NCBI GenBank assembly: GCA_021774995.1
Contig: JAJFIM010000515.1
Span: 1-6,622 of the forward strand
Reading direction: 5' to 3'
Source: Alphaproteobacteria bacterium
Lineage (GTDB): Bacteria; Pseudomonadota; Alphaproteobacteria; SMXP01
DNA: 6,622 nucleotides
Position 1 is the stretch's first letter, and every line of letters begins with the position of its first letter. Both the position numbers and the translations under genes were made by a program. The notes below the pieces were generated by a model. The model searched no databases. It saw only the letters and a program-made list of their open reading frames with translations, and was not told the origin of the DNA. This document shows positions 6,401-6,622 of this stretch, piece after piece.

Positions 6401-6622
6401 ATGGCCGCAGCATGGCGGAAAAGGGCTGTGCTAGGGCTCTTCTTAACATGTCTTATGGCGCCTGCGATAAGACTATTTTGTCACTTGACGCGCCTCCCTT
6501 TGGCGCTGGGCTTTGGCGCGAATTCTCTTTTCCCTCTTAACGATGGCGTGTCGGATGAGCCTTTTTGGCAGCGCGTTGGCGAGTCTGATTATAAGGCGAT
6601 TTTTCCAGCCATTGACATAGAC
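6401..6622 (+). CDS. Unrecognised protein, N-terminal part, with signal-peptide-like start (runs off window)
   Basis: A frame open from the ATG at 6401 to the end of the window gives 74 residues with no stop. The preceding stop in frame is at 6374-6376, so the ATG is the first possible Met. The N-terminus looks like an export signal or membrane anchor: a basic stretch (WRKR, residues 5-8) followed by a hydrophobic run AVLGLFLTCLMAPA (9-22). After it comes a more polar stretch with DEPFWQRVGESDYKAIFPAID, which reads like ordinary protein. No ribosome site precedes the ATG. A GTG at 6428 has GGAAAA upstream but would remove the basic region. The gene is divergent from acpXL. I do not recognise the family, and no function can be given. 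A competing frame, 6373-6540, is closed and looks less protein-like. Confidence 0.5.
   Translation, partial: MAAAWRKRAVLGLFLTCLMAPAIRLFCHLTRLPLALGFGANSLFPLNDGVSDEPFWQRVGESDYKAIFPAIDID

Noticed and set aside
6373..6540. Small + strand ORF of 55 codons starting at the ATG at 6373.
   Set aside because: It overlaps the longer open frame from 6401, has no hydrophobic or domain pattern, no ribosome site, and ends while the other frame continues with protein-like composition.

Overview
The window is chromosomal-type sequence from an alphaproteobacterium. The evidence is a seven-gene, single-strand cluster that matches in content and order the rhizobial acpXL-fabZXL-fabF2XL-fabF1XL-adh2XL-lpxXL locus. 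That locus makes the very-long-chain (C28, omega-1-hydroxylated) acyl chain of lipid A. By eye the GC content is moderate, lower than is typical of Rhizobium or Bradyrhizobium, so the exact order or genus cannot be fixed from this window. No IS element, phage gene, CRISPR array or resistance gene is visible.

Layout. Positions 1-55 hold nothing I can name. A tRNA-Arg(CCG) gene lies on the + strand at 56-132 with an encoded CCA end. Positions 157-6241 are filled by seven tightly packed minus-strand genes. In transcription order (right to left) they are: acyl carrier protein AcpXL; a FabZ-like dehydratase; a ketosynthase homologue lacking the active-site Cys; an intact ketosynthase; a FabG-like short-chain reductase; a medium-chain (zinc-ADH-like) reductase; and a lipid A acyltransferase of the LpxL/LpxXL family. 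Gaps are about 2 to 33 nt, so one operon with translational coupling is likely. Positions 6242-6400 are a divergent intergenic region with an imperfect inverted repeat. From 6401 a + strand reading frame runs off the window end and begins with a signal-peptide-like segment. I do not recognise it.

How the genes work together (inference from families). AcpXL carries the growing chain. The intact ketosynthase condenses, possibly paired with the Cys-less homologue as a chain-length-factor-like subunit. The SDR reduces the 3-keto group, the FabZ homologue dehydrates, and the medium-chain reductase is the best candidate for the enoyl reduction. The acyltransferase then moves the finished chain from AcpXL to lipid A at the inner membrane. 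The best-known rhizobial cluster has, to my knowledge, no ketoreductase at this position. The inserted SDR would therefore make this locus a self-contained elongation cycle. The omega-1 hydroxylase that would be needed is not in the window.

The system itself is a known one. The points most worth a second look are the Cys-less ketosynthase partner, the added SDR, and the loss of catalytic-zinc ligands in the 'alcohol dehydrogenase'.
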